Positions 25,514-34,494 of a stretch of 58,417 nt of DNA are shown in pieces. The notes beneath the pieces are model-generated. The model searched no databases. It was not told the DNA's origin and saw only the letters and a program-made list of their open reading frames with translations. Location: the NCBI GenBank assembly GCA_002350765.1, contig DEFK01000015.1, positions 83,079-141,495 of the forward strand. The letters run 5' to 3'. The DNA is from Ruminococcaceae bacterium UBA2854 (lineage in GTDB: Bacteria > Bacillota > Clostridia > Oscillospirales > Acutalibacteraceae). Made by a program: the position numbers and the translations under genes. The first letter of the stretch is position 1, and every line of letters starts with the position of its first letter.

Positions 25514-25993
25514 TCATTTATGGTACTTCCCGTTATTATTTATCTCAAACGCCCGATAAATCTGTTCGGTTAAAACAACCCTCGCCATCTGGTGCGGGAA
25601 AGTCATTTTACTCATCGACAATTTAAAATTGCTCTTACTCTTAACCTCGTCGCTCAAGCCCCAGCTGCCGCCGATTATAAAATCAACCGTACTGTAACCG
25701 AGCGAAATATCTCCGAGCTTATCCGCAAGCTCGGGCGAGCTCAGCTGTTTACCCTCGATACACATCGGAATAACATACGAGCCCTTGGAAAGCGCGCCGA
25801 TAATTCTTTTACCCTCGGCGTTTAAAATCGCGCTGATTTGCGACTCGTTCGGATTATTAAAGGTCTTTTCCTCGTCAAGCTCAACGATACTGAACTTACA
25901 AAACGCGCCAAGGCGTTTTTTATACTCGGCAATCGCGTCCGTCCAATATCTTTCCTTTATTTTTCCGATACAAATTATATTAACACTAAGCAT
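25514..25993 (-). CDS. rlmH: 23S rRNA (pseudouridine1915-N3)-methyltransferase RlmH
   Basis: 159 residues, SPOUT-fold methyltransferase. Knot region FIIGGSWGLSDEVKSK (usually GGSLG; here Trp replaces Leu), followed by the conserved LSMSKMTFPHQMARVVLTEQIYRAF and the terminal YHK. Methylates the pseudouridine at position 1915 of 23S rRNA in the assembled ribosome. Gap of 7 bp to the upstream hydrolase gene, so an operon with it. Confidence 0.95.
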   Translation of the reverse strand: MLSVNIICIGKIKERYWTDAIAEYKKRLGAFCKFSIVELDEEKTFNNPNESQISAILNAEGKRIIGALSKGSYVIPMCIEGKQLSSPELADKLGDISLGYSTVDFIIGGSWGLSDEVKSKSNFKLSMSKMTFPHQMARVVLTEQIYRAFEINNNGKYHK

Positions 25994-26000
25994 AATTACC

Positions 26001-26789
26001 TCAAAAAACTACCGACTTACCTATTGTTTCGGCAGGCACGACCTCGAGCGTATAGTCAATTCCCGATTTCATCCCGAGCTCGGAGAGCGCGTTAACGCTT
26101 GTATTAAGCGCGAGCGTCGGAGTATTGTTATTCTCCGAAATATGCCCGAGCATAAGCCTGAAATTGCCGTTTCTTATAAAACCCGCGAGCTCATCCGCGC
26201 AGGCTTCGTTACAAAGATGTCCCCTATCGGACAGTATTCTTTGCTTTACGTTATAAGGATAGCCTCCGAGCTTCAGCATCCTAACATCATGGTTAGACTC
26301 CACCACGGCAAAATCGCTTGTACTAATCAGTTTTCTGACGCCATCGGTCATAATTCCCATATCAGTCGCGACAGTAGCGGTTCTACCGTCGGAAGTATAA
26401 ACCTTATAACAACAGCTCTCTCTCGCGTCATGCGGAGTATCGCAACGCTCGACCTGCATATTACCAACAGCGATTTTATCCTCGATAACCTCAACGGTAT
26501 TCTCGGGACAGATTAAATTCTTTTCCGCCATAGCCTCTAAGGTACCCGCGGACGCGTAAATCTTTATTTTATTTTTCTTAGCGAAAACTCTTAATCCCTG
26601 ACAATGGTCAACGTGCTCGTGCGTAATAAACACCGCGCCGATTGAGCTAATATCAATACTATTAAGCGAAAGCGCGTTTTCAATCTGTTTACAGCTTCTG
26701 CCGACGTCAATTAAAACGCCCTCGCCGGACGAGCCTATATAATAGCTGTTGCCTTTACTTCCCGAAAAAAGCGGAACTACCTTTGCCAA
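26001..26789 (-). CDS. WalJ/YycJ-like metallo-beta-lactamase fold hydrolase
   Basis: 262 residues from a TTG at 26789, which has GGGGTGA five bases upstream; a GTG at 26798 is the alternative. Metal site: THEHVDHCQGL near residue 56 (HxHxDH), later histidines in RGHLCNEACADELA and LGHISENNNT. Matches the YycJ/WalJ group of exonuclease-like MBL proteins linked to the walKR cell-wall regulon in Bacilli; walKR is not in this window. Co-transcribed with rlmH. Confidence 0.88.
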   Translation of the reverse strand: MAKVVPLFSGSKGNSYYIGSSGEGVLIDVGRSCKQIENALSLNSIDISSIGAVFITHEHVDHCQGLRVFAKKNKIKIYASAGTLEAMAEKNLICPENTVEVIEDKIAVGNMQVERCDTPHDARESCCYKVYTSDGRTATVATDMGIMTDGVRKLISTSDFAVVESNHDVRMLKLGGYPYNVKQRILSDRGHLCNEACADELAGFIRNGNFRLMLGHISENNNTPTLALNTSVNALSELGMKSGIDYTLEVVPAETIGKSVVF

Positions 26790-26844
26790 ATTTATCACCC
26801 CGATATAATCTCCCTGTATTATAACATAGTACAGGGAGATTGTA

Positions 26845-27015
26845 AATTGAGAATTGAGAATAAATGTCGTGTAGACAGGCTGTTAAGATTCTCAACCAAT
26901 GTATCCCGACCGAATTAATACCGCTATATCATTATTAATACAATCGGGAAAATAAGTTCTATAATATATAATTCTTTCTTCCCGACTGAAATTCTCAATT
27001 ATCAATTTTTAACTT
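26845..27015. repeat. heptamer-armed palindrome, ATTGAGA variant
   Basis: Left arm ATTGAGA ATTGAGA, boundary GTCGTGTAGACAGG, core CCGACCGAATTAATA...TTATTAATACAATCGGG, right boundary CCCGACTG, right arm ATTCTCAATTATCAATT. The arm sequence differs from the AGTTCTC type elsewhere but the two arms remain complementary to each other. Confidence 0.75.
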
Positions 27016-27025
27016 CCAACTAACC

Positions 27026-27052
27026 AAAAAACGGTTGCCAAAAGGCAACCGT
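27026..27052 (-). terminator. terminator of the 59-residue membrane protein gene
   Basis: Minus strand: AACGGTTGCC-TTTT-GGCAACCG then TTTTTT, starting two bases after the stop codon. Confidence 0.9.
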
Positions 27053-27053
27053 T

Positions 27054-27233
27054 TCAGTCGTGCTTTTCATGAGCTAAGTAAATAGGAACGCATGCTACCG
27101 CCACGAACAAAAGCAGCATAAGCGGGCCCGCGCTTCCGATACCGCCGCTTATAATCCCGGCGATAAAAAACATTACTGCAATAAGGCAGAGGACCAGCAC
27201 AAGACTCACTGCCTTAATATGTTTTTGAAACAT
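27054..27233 (-). CDS. small two-helix membrane protein, unknown
   Basis: 59 residues. Two hydrophobic segments (VSLVLVLCLIAVMFFIAGII and PLMLLLFVAVACVPIYL) joined by GGIGSAG, with a charged end HEKHD. Supported as a gene by a near-consensus promoter (27283-27311), GGAGG ten bases before the ATG, and an adjacent terminator. No family recognised; membrane location is inferred from hydrophobicity. Confidence 0.8.
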   Translation of the reverse strand: MFQKHIKAVSLVLVLCLIAVMFFIAGIISGGIGSAGPLMLLLFVAVACVPIYLAHEKHD

Positions 27234-27282
27234 ATTCTTTTTTCCTCCGTTTTTTCACACACATCATCCAAATTGGAACTTA

Positions 27283-27311
27283 ATTATAATTCGCACGGAG
27301 AAAAAAGTCAA
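27283..27311 (-). promoter_or_regulatory. promoter of the 59-residue membrane protein gene
   Basis: Minus strand: TTGACT (27311-27306), 17-bp spacer, TATAAT (27288-27283). Confidence 0.8.
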
Positions 27312-27384
27312 GCGCAATTACAACAATTTTTTACAACGTAACAAATTTGTAAAAAAGAATTATAATTTCAATAAAGAAAAATAA

Positions 27385-28395
27385 TTATTTGTAACCATTT
27401 TTATTATGGCTCTGCCAGTTCCAGCTGTCACGGCACATATCGTCTAAATTCTTTTCAGCCTTCCAGCCGAGAACCTTTTCCGCTTTCTCAGGATTGGCGT
27501 AACACTCGGCGACATCACCGCTTCTTCTGGGCTTAATCGTATACGGAATAGTGAGGTTATTTACTCTTATAAATGTGTTTACGATATCGAGCACGCTGTA
27601 GCCTGTACCCGTACCGATATTAAAAATTTCCGTACCCTTATGCTCGGCGGCGTAGTCGAGCGCCTTAACGTGAGCCTTGGCTAAATCGACAACGTGGATA
27701 TAATCACGTACGCCCGTACCGTCAGGAGTCGGGTAATCGTCGCCGAAAACGCCGAGCTCTTTAAGCTTACCCGCGGCAACCTGGGTAATATACGGCATAA
27801 GGTTATTGGGAATACCGTTCGGATCCTCGCCGATACGACCGCTCTCGTGAGCGCCGATAGGATTGAAGTATCTCAGAAGAACCACGGATAGATTCTTATT
27901 GGCGACGGATGTATCGGTTAAAATCTGCTCATTCATTAATTTAGTCCAGCCGTAGGGATTTGTACATCCCGTGGGCATACCCTCAACGAGCGGAACGGTC
28001 TCGGGAACGCCGTAAACCGTAGCCGACGAACTGAATACAAAATTAGCCACGCCGTACTTTTCCATAGCCTCCAATAAAACTATAGTAGAGTCGAGATTGT
28101 TGCGGTAATATCTAAGCGGAATTTCACAGCTCTCGCCGACAGCTTTTAAGCCCGCGAAATGGATAACCGCGTCAAAATCGTTCTCGCTGAACATCTTATC
28201 AACGGCGGCTCTGTCGCATACGTCTATCTCGTAAACGGGAACTTTTTTACCTGTAATTTCCTCGATTCTGTTAACAGCCTCGGGACAGCTGTTGTCGTAA
28301 TTATCCGCGATAACGGGAGTATGTCCCGCGTTAATAAGCTCAACGCAGGTATGGGAGCCGATATAACCCGCTCCGCCTGTTAGTAAAACAAACAT
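27385..28395 (-). CDS. galE: UDP-glucose 4-epimerase
   Basis: 336 residues from the ATG at 28395. Short-chain dehydrogenase fold: TGGAGYIGSH NAD motif at the start; catalytic SSSATVYG and YGWTK (Tyr and Lys); GIFNIGTGTGYSV. Interconverts UDP-glucose and UDP-galactose. The leader repeat ends at the start codon and is open in frame (adding MHGLTWTIKN). Because the same ten residues precede unrelated proteins, this extension is a repeat artefact and the ATG within FVLLTGG context is preferred. Confidence 0.95.
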   Translation of the reverse strand: MFVLLTGGAGYIGSHTCVELINAGHTPVIADNYDNSCPEAVNRIEEITGKKVPVYEIDVCDRAAVDKMFSENDFDAVIHFAGLKAVGESCEIPLRYYRNNLDSTIVLLEAMEKYGVANFVFSSSATVYGVPETVPLVEGMPTGCTNPYGWTKLMNEQILTDTSVANKNLSVVLLRYFNPIGAHESGRIGEDPNGIPNNLMPYITQVAAGKLKELGVFGDDYPTPDGTGVRDYIHVVDLAKAHVKALDYAAEHKGTEIFNIGTGTGYSVLDIVNTFIRVNNLTIPYTIKPRRSGDVAECYANPEKAEKVLGWKAEKNLDDMCRDSWNWQSHNKNGYK

Positions 28396-28738
28396 ATTTT
28401 TAATTGTCCACGTCAATCCGTGCATTCCCTCTCTGAAATGTCATATCCCCCGCGCCTTTGACGCTTTATCAGGTTTTGGATACATTGGATGGGTTCTGCG
28501 TTATGGTTTAGTGCGTGGACGCTCCTTTCTGATTTTTATACTATTAAGTATTTAGTTCTCAGTTCTCAGTTCTCGGCATTGGTCGTGTAGAAAAGGTGAT
28601 ATAGAAAAAATGTCTGTTCCCGACCGTATAAATAAAGATAAAGCAATATTTATACATTCGGGTGACGCGGTCGGTTCTATATCAGGGCTATCTGCACGAC
28701 AATGACTGCAAACTGACTACTGTGAACTGTTAACTGAT
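28396..28738 (-). repeat. leader element (galE subfamily) plus heptamer-armed palindrome
   Basis: Minus strand, leader 28545-28396: AAAGGAGCGTCCACGC, then ATCCAATGTATCCAAAACC...GCGGGGGATATG, GAGAGGGAATGCACGG and TTGACGTGGACAATT before the ATG. This is the same subfamily as the copy before the ABC-F gene. The 5' GTCCACG and 3' CGTGGAC could close the whole leader as one long stem. Palindrome 28550-28738 has AGTTCTC arms, GTCGTGTAGA and GCACGAC boundaries, and a CCCGACCGTATAAATA core. Confidence 0.78.
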
Positions 28739-28739
28739 T

Positions 28740-29258
28740 TTAAACTTTCTCAGGTTCGGGATAGTCCACGCCGAAGGTTTCGACGGTAACTTCCTCCATA
28801 ACCTGCGGATCTAAGGGCTTATCCGCGAAGTCGGTATCGCATTCGGCGATTTCGTTTACAACGTCCATACCCTCGATAACCTTACCGAAAGCGGCGTACT
28901 GACCGTCGAGGTGCGGAGCTAATTTGTGCATAATAAAGAACTGTGAACCGGCGCTGTCGGGCATCATCGAACGAGCCATAGACAGCACACCCTCGGTATG
29001 CTTCAAGTCGTTCTTAAAGCCGTTGCCGAGGAACTCTCCTCTAATTGAGTAGCCGGGATTACCCATACCCGTACCGTCGGGACATCCTCCCTGAATCATA
29101 AATCCGTAGATTACACGGTGGAAGGTAAGTCCGTTATAAAAGCCTTTTTTAACGAGGCTTACGAAATTATTAACGGTATTCGGAGCGATTTCGGGATAAA
29201 GCTCCGCCTTAATAACCTTACCGCTGTTCATTTTTATTGTTACAATCGGATTGCTCAT
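28740..29258 (-). CDS. cyclophilin-type peptidyl-prolyl cis-trans isomerase
   Basis: 172 residues from the ATG at 29258 (AAAGG nine bases upstream; an earlier ATG at 29267 is too close). Cyclophilin signature: YNGLTFHRVIYGFMIQGGCPDGTGMGNPGY (FHRVI..F.IQGG), then GVLSMARSMMPDSAGSQFFI. No signal peptide, so cytosolic. Speeds proline isomerisation in protein folding. Flanked on both sides by palindromic repeats. Confidence 0.95.
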   Translation of the reverse strand: MSNPIVTIKMNSGKVIKAELYPEIAPNTVNNFVSLVKKGFYNGLTFHRVIYGFMIQGGCPDGTGMGNPGYSIRGEFLGNGFKNDLKHTEGVLSMARSMMPDSAGSQFFIMHKLAPHLDGQYAAFGKVIEGMDVVNEIAECDTDFADKPLDPQVMEEVTVETFGVDYPEPEKV

Positions 29259-29277
29259 AATAATCATCCTTTCATTT

Positions 29278-29475
29278 GTTTAGTGGTCAGTGGCTAGTGG
29301 TCAGTGGTCAGTGAACGTCGTGCAGAAAGAACGGATAAAAAAACACCACGGTAGCCCGATTGTATTAATATAGATATATCCTTATTTATACAGTCGGGTT
29401 GATATGTTCTATAATATATCAAGCTATATACTCGACCTTCACTGTCCACTGCTCACTGATTACTGCTCACTGTTT
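29278..29475. repeat. heptamer-armed palindrome, GTGGTCA variant
   Basis: Left arm GTGGTCA GTGGCTA GTGGTCA GTGGTCA, boundary GTCGTGCAGAAAG, core CCCGATTGTATTAATA...TATTTATACAGTCGGG, right boundary CTCGACC, right arm CACTGTC CACTGCT CACTGAT TACTGCT. Confidence 0.8.
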
Positions 29476-29551
29476 TACGTCAGTCTATCACAATATTATT
29501 ACTGCGCAGCATAAAATAATCGCAGTCGATTAATTATATATATAATAAACT

Positions 29552-29608
29552 ATTTTATAAAATATATCAAGTTATAATTGTATTTTTATAAAATATATGT
29601 TATGATAG
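29552..29608 (+). promoter_or_regulatory. promoter and repeated palindromes before the MntR-like gene
   Basis: TTGTAT, 17-bp spacer, TATGAT precede the gene. The palindrome TTTTATAAAA occurs twice (within 29552-29563 and 29584-29593), the second inside the promoter spacer, as expected for an autoregulated repressor; A/T richness weakens the case. Confidence 0.45.
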
Positions 29609-29641
29609 TTATATTAAACTAACCAAAGAGGTGTAACGACA

Positions 29642-30037
29642 GTGAAAATTCAGGAAAGCGCCGAGGATTATCTGGAAAACATACTGATTCTAAGCGAAAC
29701 TAAAGAAAAGGTGCGCTCTATAGATATTGTTAAGAAAATGAACCTCAGCAAGCCGAGCGTCAGCGTGGCTATGAAAAAGCTAAGAGAGAACGGCTACATC
29801 AATATGGACTCCGACGGCTATATTACTCTCGCCGATGAGGGACGTAAAATCGCCGAAAAAATCTACGAACGCCACGTATTTATCAGCCAATGGCTCGAGG
29901 ATTTAGGCGTGCAGAAGGACGTCGCTATGAACGACGCGTGCAGAATCGAGCACGTACTCTCGGACGAAACCTTTAACGCAATCAAGAAAAAGTACGGCGG
30001 CGGTATATGCAAGGACTGCGACGGGTGTACGGAATAG
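29642..30037 (+). CDS. MntR/DtxR-family metal-dependent repressor
   Basis: 131 residues from a GTG at 29642 (AGAGGTG upstream). Winged helix: SAEDYLENIL at the start, SIDIVKKMNLSKPSVSVAMKKL recognition helix, then GYITLADEGRKIAEKIYERH leading into the dimerisation helices with the metal ligands (ERH, DACRIEHVLS). It ends with a Cys-rich tail CKDCDGCTE unlike MntR of Bacillus. Short version without SH3-like domain. Likely senses manganese or iron. Confidence 0.88.
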   Translation: MKIQESAEDYLENILILSETKEKVRSIDIVKKMNLSKPSVSVAMKKLRENGYINMDSDGYITLADEGRKIAEKIYERHVFISQWLEDLGVQKDVAMNDACRIEHVLSDETFNAIKKKYGGGICKDCDGCTE

Positions 30038-30090
30038 TTAATAGTTCTCAGTTCACAGCTCTCAGTAATCAACCGCTCAAAACTACATAA

Positions 30091-30136
30091 AAAATTAACG
30101 TCAGTATCAGGGATAGACCTTAATACTGACGTTTTG
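30091..30136. terminator. terminator (copy 1 of an identical pair)
   Basis: AACGTCAGTAT and ATACTGACGTT with T/A runs on both sides. The hairpin and its loop are the same as those at 31689-31728 over about 40 bp. It separates the convergent MntR-like and Ig-like genes. Confidence 0.8.
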
Positions 30137-30171
30137 TTATGTTTTATGCCGCAAGCAAATCAAATTTGCAG

Positions 30172-31413
30172 CTAATAGCTATATGTAAAATGAGTACATT
30201 GCGAACCATCTTTAAACTTTATTGTAAAAAAGATATGCTCCATTATATTCTTGCTCTTTTTATGGCGGGTAACTATTCCTTTTTTATCTACCGATAAAAC
30301 ATCCGGGTAATAAGATTTATAAGTTATTTTATAATCGGTTGACTTATAATCGGATAAATAATAATCCACAATTTTTTCCTTTAAATTGCATTTATTATTC
30401 TTAAACTTCGGCATATAACAGATTCCGTCGTCCGTTATAAATATGAGCCATTTTACGTGATCCGCGGCTTTACCTTTTACCGCCTTTAGAATAAAAGTTC
30501 CGACAGTTCTTTTCTTACCCTTATAGGTTTCGTAGACCGTCACCTTTATTTTGCCAATTTTCCTTGGCAAGACCCTAAAGAACTCGTCATGGTTATCGTC
30601 GCTCCACCACGTTGTGTCAGCCTCTTTCTTGTCTGCAACCGACGCGGTATATTTAGCTTTAAGCAACGGATTCTCAACAACACCCTCTACCGCTACGGCA
30701 AAATCATAAGAAGACATATTTATTTTTAGTGTTTTGTACTTCTTTTTTATTCTCGGTTTTATATTCTTTACCTTAACCTTAAAGCTTCCAAGCTTAATCT
30801 TGGGCGATTTCTGCCAGATGGTAATTCTTGTTGTACCTTTTTTCAATCCTTTTATGCCGCTACGATCATTTTCACTGTCCAGATAATAACCTACACGCGG
30901 AGATTTTATATATCCATATCTACGAATAAACTTAGCGATGCCCTTCTTAGAATAAGTAATTTTGATACTCTTTGTATAATCGGGAATTTTTATCGGTTTT
31001 ATGCCGCCCTTTCTTACAGTTAGATTTTTTTGCTTAAACTTTTTAGCCTTTTTAACGGTAAAAACAAACTTTTTATACTTAACCTTTTTAGTATCGGACT
31101 TATACTCATAAACGGTAACCGCAGGCTTTTTATCATCTGTAGTCACCTTAGCGCCCGATACTGTAAAATAATAGCCGTCATCACCGTCAGAGTAATACGT
31201 ATCATCATCTAAATACTCAGCGTTTTCAACCTCATAGTCGTACGTTTTACCAAACTTACCACCATACAAGGTGAATTCAGAGTTAAGATAAATAGTCTTA
31301 TTAATTACCGGTACGCTTTCAGTGCTTGCGGAGATACTTGAGGAAAACGGCACTGCGGAAAGCACAATTAAAAAAGATAATAACATAGTCATTATAATTC
31401 TTCTGTTTTTCAT
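30172..31413 (-). CDS. secreted repeat protein with Ig-like modules
   Basis: 413 residues from the ATG at 31413 (GGAGG eight bases upstream). Signal peptide about 1-30 (FLIVLSAVPFSSSISAS). The mature part is Lys/Tyr-rich and built of beta-strand modules: GLKKGTTRITIW near 195, FVFTVKKAKKFKQKN, VDKKGIVTRHKKSKN near the end, reminiscent of degenerate Big_2 domains. There are no LRRs, although the gene shares promoter and signal peptide with the LRR lipoprotein at 34274. No anchor seen. Function unknown; cell-surface or secreted. Confidence 0.75.
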   Translation of the reverse strand: MKNRRIIMTMLLSFLIVLSAVPFSSSISASTESVPVINKTIYLNSEFTLYGGKFGKTYDYEVENAEYLDDDTYYSDGDDGYYFTVSGAKVTTDDKKPAVTVYEYKSDTKKVKYKKFVFTVKKAKKFKQKNLTVRKGGIKPIKIPDYTKSIKITYSKKGIAKFIRRYGYIKSPRVGYYLDSENDRSGIKGLKKGTTRITIWQKSPKIKLGSFKVKVKNIKPRIKKKYKTLKINMSSYDFAVAVEGVVENPLLKAKYTASVADKKEADTTWWSDDNHDEFFRVLPRKIGKIKVTVYETYKGKKRTVGTFILKAVKGKAADHVKWLIFITDDGICYMPKFKNNKCNLKEKIVDYYLSDYKSTDYKITYKSYYPDVLSVDKKGIVTRHKKSKNIMEHIFFTIKFKDGSQCTHFTYSY

Positions 31414-31419
31414 TTTCAA

Positions 31420-31610
31420 AACCTCCTTATTAATATAGACGAAATAAACTCAGGTTTAAATACCTGTTTTCTAAAAATTTTTCTTTCACTATAGTAGTGT
31501 CAAAAACCCGTAAAAAAGTTTCAAAAAACACTAAAAAATATTATAACACAATTACTTTCTGCGATGTGCACAAATATCGGGGTTGGGAATTGTGCAAGGT
31601 GACGGTGTTT
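31420..31610 (-). promoter_or_regulatory. upstream region shared with the LRR lipoprotein gene (copy 1)
   Basis: Minus strand, in order: ATATTTGTGCACATCGC, TGTTATAATATTTTT, TTGAAACTTTTTTAC, TTTTTGACACTACTATAGTG, the leader hairpin CAGGTATTTAAACCTG, then GGAGG. About 180 bp are nearly identical to 34290-34465, and shorter blocks match the region before the LRR gene at 7334. Confidence 0.8.
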
Positions 31611-31688
31611 TATGTTTAATTATAGTGAAATTCACCTTAACTAACAATTCGCAATTCGAAATGCGCAATTCGCAATTAATAAACAATT

Positions 31689-31728
31689 AACGTCAGTATC
31701 AGGGATAGACCTTAATACTGACGTTTTT
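31689..31728. terminator. terminator (copy 2 of an identical pair)
   Basis: Same hairpin as at 30091-30136, placed downstream of the LRR protein that ends at 31770. A heptamer array (ATTCGCA ATTCGAA ATGCGCA ATTCGCA) lies beside it at about 31648-31682. Confidence 0.8.
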
Positions 31729-31769
31729 GTTATAACTATATTTTGTTTATCTTAAATTTCGATTATCTA

Positions 31770-33350
31770 TTACTTAATTATGCTATCCCTATTGTTTTTT
31801 GTATTTTTATAATGCTTAGGACTGGTAAGTTTCTGACCGTTAGTATGTTTATTCAAGTAATCATTAAACTCCTGTTCGGTAATGTTACCGTTCTTATTTC
31901 CGTAAAAAGAAGGCGAACTGTACCCGACGTCAATTTCACAATAAATATCCAAAGTCTTCACTTTACCATTTTCCAATTTATTATAATATACTTTATACCA
32001 ACCGCCTGTCGGACCACCGTCATACCAATCGCTTGATTTATAAACGCCTGTCTTTTCATAGTAACAGAACTCGTGCTCTACCATCTCAATAAGAGCAACA
32101 AAGTCGATTTCCTTTACAGCGGTATCATAGTAGGTATAGATATATGATTCCGTTATATCATTATCGTAAACTACTAATTCAGGGACATCGTTGTTATCAA
32201 GATTAATCAGCGAAAAATGGCGATACTTTTTCGGGTGATTTTGTAATATCTTTTTGTATGCCGTCAAAGCTTCTTTTTTGTCATCAATCTCTTTAAAAGT
32301 AAAACCGTTACTGTAAGCGTACTTCTCTGCGGCTGAACCTTTATAGCCTTTGATTGTGAAATTATCGTATTTCGTGTTATAGTCCTTGTATCCAAAAGCT
32401 ACATCTTCTATCTTTGATACGCTTTTAGGAATTGTAACTGATTTTAAATTCGGGCATTTATAAAACATACCGTACGGTATTTTCTTTACACCTGATTTAA
32501 TCGTAACCTTTTTTAGCTTTTTATTATGGCTAAAAGAATTTTCTCCGTAACTTTTTATCTTTTCTACAGTAACGCTCGTTAAACTCGGTAAATGAGCAAA
32601 TGTACCTGAATGGACTTTTAAGTTACTGTTCTTTTTAATAGTAATCTCGGAAAGCTTATTACATTCGCTGAACGCATCCGAACTCACTTTTTTTAACGAG
32701 GACGGTAGCGTAACGCTGCTCAATTTTTTCGCACCCTCAAAGGCATATTCTTTTATTGATTTTAATTTTTTGTTAAACTTTATTTTTGTTACGTTTCTAT
32801 TGTGATAAAAAGATTGTTCTTCAATACACGTTACCGTCTTAGGAAGCTTAAATGTTTTCCCTTTTTTATTGGGCGGATAATACACTAAGGATGTTTTCTT
32901 TTTATTATAAAGCACGCCTTTTTCAGCCTTGTATGATGAATTATACTTGCTGACTTTTATACAAGACAGAGTATCTTTTTTATCGGCACTCGGAACGTTA
33001 AACCAACCAAGATCCTTTACGCGTTTTCCGAAATATACTTTTTTCGTCTTTACTCCGTCAAACGCGTGTAAGCCTATATTCTCTACTGTATCGGGAACAA
33101 TGATTTCGGAAAACGACCTGCCTTTCCAATGCCAAAACGCATTTTTAGCAATTTTGGTAACACGTTTACCGTTTATATAGGACGGAATTATTAGCTTTTT
33201 AGCTTTCCCTGTATAGCCTGTAATTGTTACCTTTTGGCTGTTAACTTTATACTTGAAGCCTTTATATGTTTTGGCTTGCGCCGTATCAGGTATAACAAGA
33301 ATACTAAACGCTATTATGAACACAAGTGTTGTTGAAAGTAATTTTTTCAT
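31770..33350 (-). CDS. BspA-like LRR secreted protein with C-terminal extra domain
   Basis: 526 residues. Signal peptide about 1-26 (LVIPDTAQA). LRR_5 units about 60-335 with the YNKKKTSLVYYPPNKKGKTF spacer also seen in the 7-9 kb paralogues, ending FTIKGYKGSAAEKYAYSNGFTF. The remaining 170 residues form a separate domain (YRHFSLINLDNNDVPELVVYDND, similar to the DxDxDG-like repeat proteins), suggesting a metal-binding or propeller-like module; not assigned. Starts 18 bp after the LRR lipoprotein stop; same operon. Confidence 0.85.
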   Translation of the reverse strand: MKKLLSTTLVFIIAFSILVIPDTAQAKTYKGFKYKVNSQKVTITGYTGKAKKLIIPSYINGKRVTKIAKNAFWHWKGRSFSEIIVPDTVENIGLHAFDGVKTKKVYFGKRVKDLGWFNVPSADKKDTLSCIKVSKYNSSYKAEKGVLYNKKKTSLVYYPPNKKGKTFKLPKTVTCIEEQSFYHNRNVTKIKFNKKLKSIKEYAFEGAKKLSSVTLPSSLKKVSSDAFSECNKLSEITIKKNSNLKVHSGTFAHLPSLTSVTVEKIKSYGENSFSHNKKLKKVTIKSGVKKIPYGMFYKCPNLKSVTIPKSVSKIEDVAFGYKDYNTKYDNFTIKGYKGSAAEKYAYSNGFTFKEIDDKKEALTAYKKILQNHPKKYRHFSLINLDNNDVPELVVYDNDITESYIYTYYDTAVKEIDFVALIEMVEHEFCYYEKTGVYKSSDWYDGGPTGGWYKVYYNKLENGKVKTLDIYCEIDVGYSSPSFYGNKNGNITEQEFNDYLNKHTNGQKLTSPKHYKNTKNNRDSIIK

Positions 33351-33368
33351 ATTAAAAACCCCCTTTAC

Positions 33369-34274
33369 CTAACCCAACGCTTTGAACTCAAACTTATTAT
33401 CCTTAGCGTACTTCTCCGCGGCTGAACCTTTGTAGCCTTTTATTGTGAAACCTTTAATTCGCTTTCCGTTTAAATACCCAAAAGCGTGTCCGCCTATTTT
33501 TTTAACAGATTCCGGGATTGTAACCGTAGTAAAAGTACATTGTCCGAACGCATCATGTCCTATTGTTTCCAATTTCTCGGGTAAGTTTACCTTCTCAATT
33601 TCGGGGCAGGCATAAAATGCCATATCATCAATTTTCTTCAAGGATTTCGGAAATTTAATATGCTTCAGCTTTTTACATCCCGCAAAAGCGTAAAAGGATA
33701 TTGTAACTGTATTATCGCCTATATTTACTCTCTCTAAAGCAGCGCACTCGCTAAGCACTCTTGAATTTACCTTTACAATTTTATCGGGAAATGTAAATTC
33801 CTTTAATGAACCGCATAATTCAAAAGCGCCGTCTTCAATACTCGAAACGCTGTCGGGAATATTTATTATCTTAAGACTAATACAATTCCAAAACGCTGAA
33901 TTACCGATTTTTTTAATCGTATCAGGGAGCTTGACCTCTTTTACATATTGTGTGCACCATGTAGGTTCACCTGTATTACCGTTAATCCCTGCATGAAAAA
34001 CTCCTGCCTCTACATCCGTCACGCCTTTTTTAATAATAATACGTCTTATATTGTCGTCCCATTTAGAAAAGTCGTCCGCATTGATTTTCATCGGACCGTT
34101 TCCTGAGATTACTGCTGTTCCGCTTTTAGTATCATATTCACATTTACTATATCGTGTCGCAGTGACAGCGGTGCTTGCCTTTTTATTCCCACCCGTATTA
34201 TCCGAACACGCGCAGGCTAGTAAAACAATCAATATAGAAAGCAGTAATGATAAAATCATTCTTCGGTTTTTCAT
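33369..34274 (-). CDS. BspA-like LRR lipoprotein
   Basis: 301 residues from the ATG at 34274 (GGGGG eight bases upstream). Lipobox LLACAC near residue 20, so attached to the membrane by lipid, unlike the other LRR proteins here. LRR_5 array from about 95 to 280 (GNSAFWNCISLKIINIPDSV, FAGCKKLKHIKFPKSL). C-terminal family block FTIKGYKGSAAEKYAKDNKFEFK. First gene of a two-gene operon with the larger LRR protein. Confidence 0.88.
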   Translation of the reverse strand: MKNRRMILSLLLSILIVLLACACSDNTGGNKKASTAVTATRYSKCEYDTKSGTAVISGNGPMKINADDFSKWDDNIRRIIIKKGVTDVEAGVFHAGINGNTGEPTWCTQYVKEVKLPDTIKKIGNSAFWNCISLKIINIPDSVSSIEDGAFELCGSLKEFTFPDKIVKVNSRVLSECAALERVNIGDNTVTISFYAFAGCKKLKHIKFPKSLKKIDDMAFYACPEIEKVNLPEKLETIGHDAFGQCTFTTVTIPESVKKIGGHAFGYLNGKRIKGFTIKGYKGSAAEKYAKDNKFEFKALG

Positions 34275-34289
34275 TTTCAAAACCCCCTT

Positions 34290-34465
34290 ATTAATATAGA
34301 CGAAAGAAACTCAGGTTTTCATACCTGTTTTCTAAAAATTTTTCTTTCACTTTAGTAGTGTCAAAAACCAGTAAAAAAGTTTCAAAAATAACTAAAAAAT
34401 ATTATAACACAATTACTTTCTGCGATGTGCACAAATATCGGGGGTTGGGAATTGTGCAACTTTAC
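34290..34465 (-). promoter_or_regulatory. upstream region shared with the Ig-like gene (copy 2)
   Basis: Contains the GTGCAC block (TATTTGTGCACATCGC), TTATAATATTTTT, TTTTTGACACTACTA and the hairpin CAGGT-ATGAAA-ACCTG before the GGGGG RBS, in the same order and spacing as copy 1. Confidence 0.8.
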
Positions 34466-34494
34466 CTTAGCGTTGTATAGAAGCACAGCAAAAA

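Noticed and set aside
25785..26516. 243-codon open frame on the plus strand
   Set aside because: Overlaps rlmH and the WalJ-like gene in antisense; those have unmistakable catalytic motifs, and this frame has no RBS.
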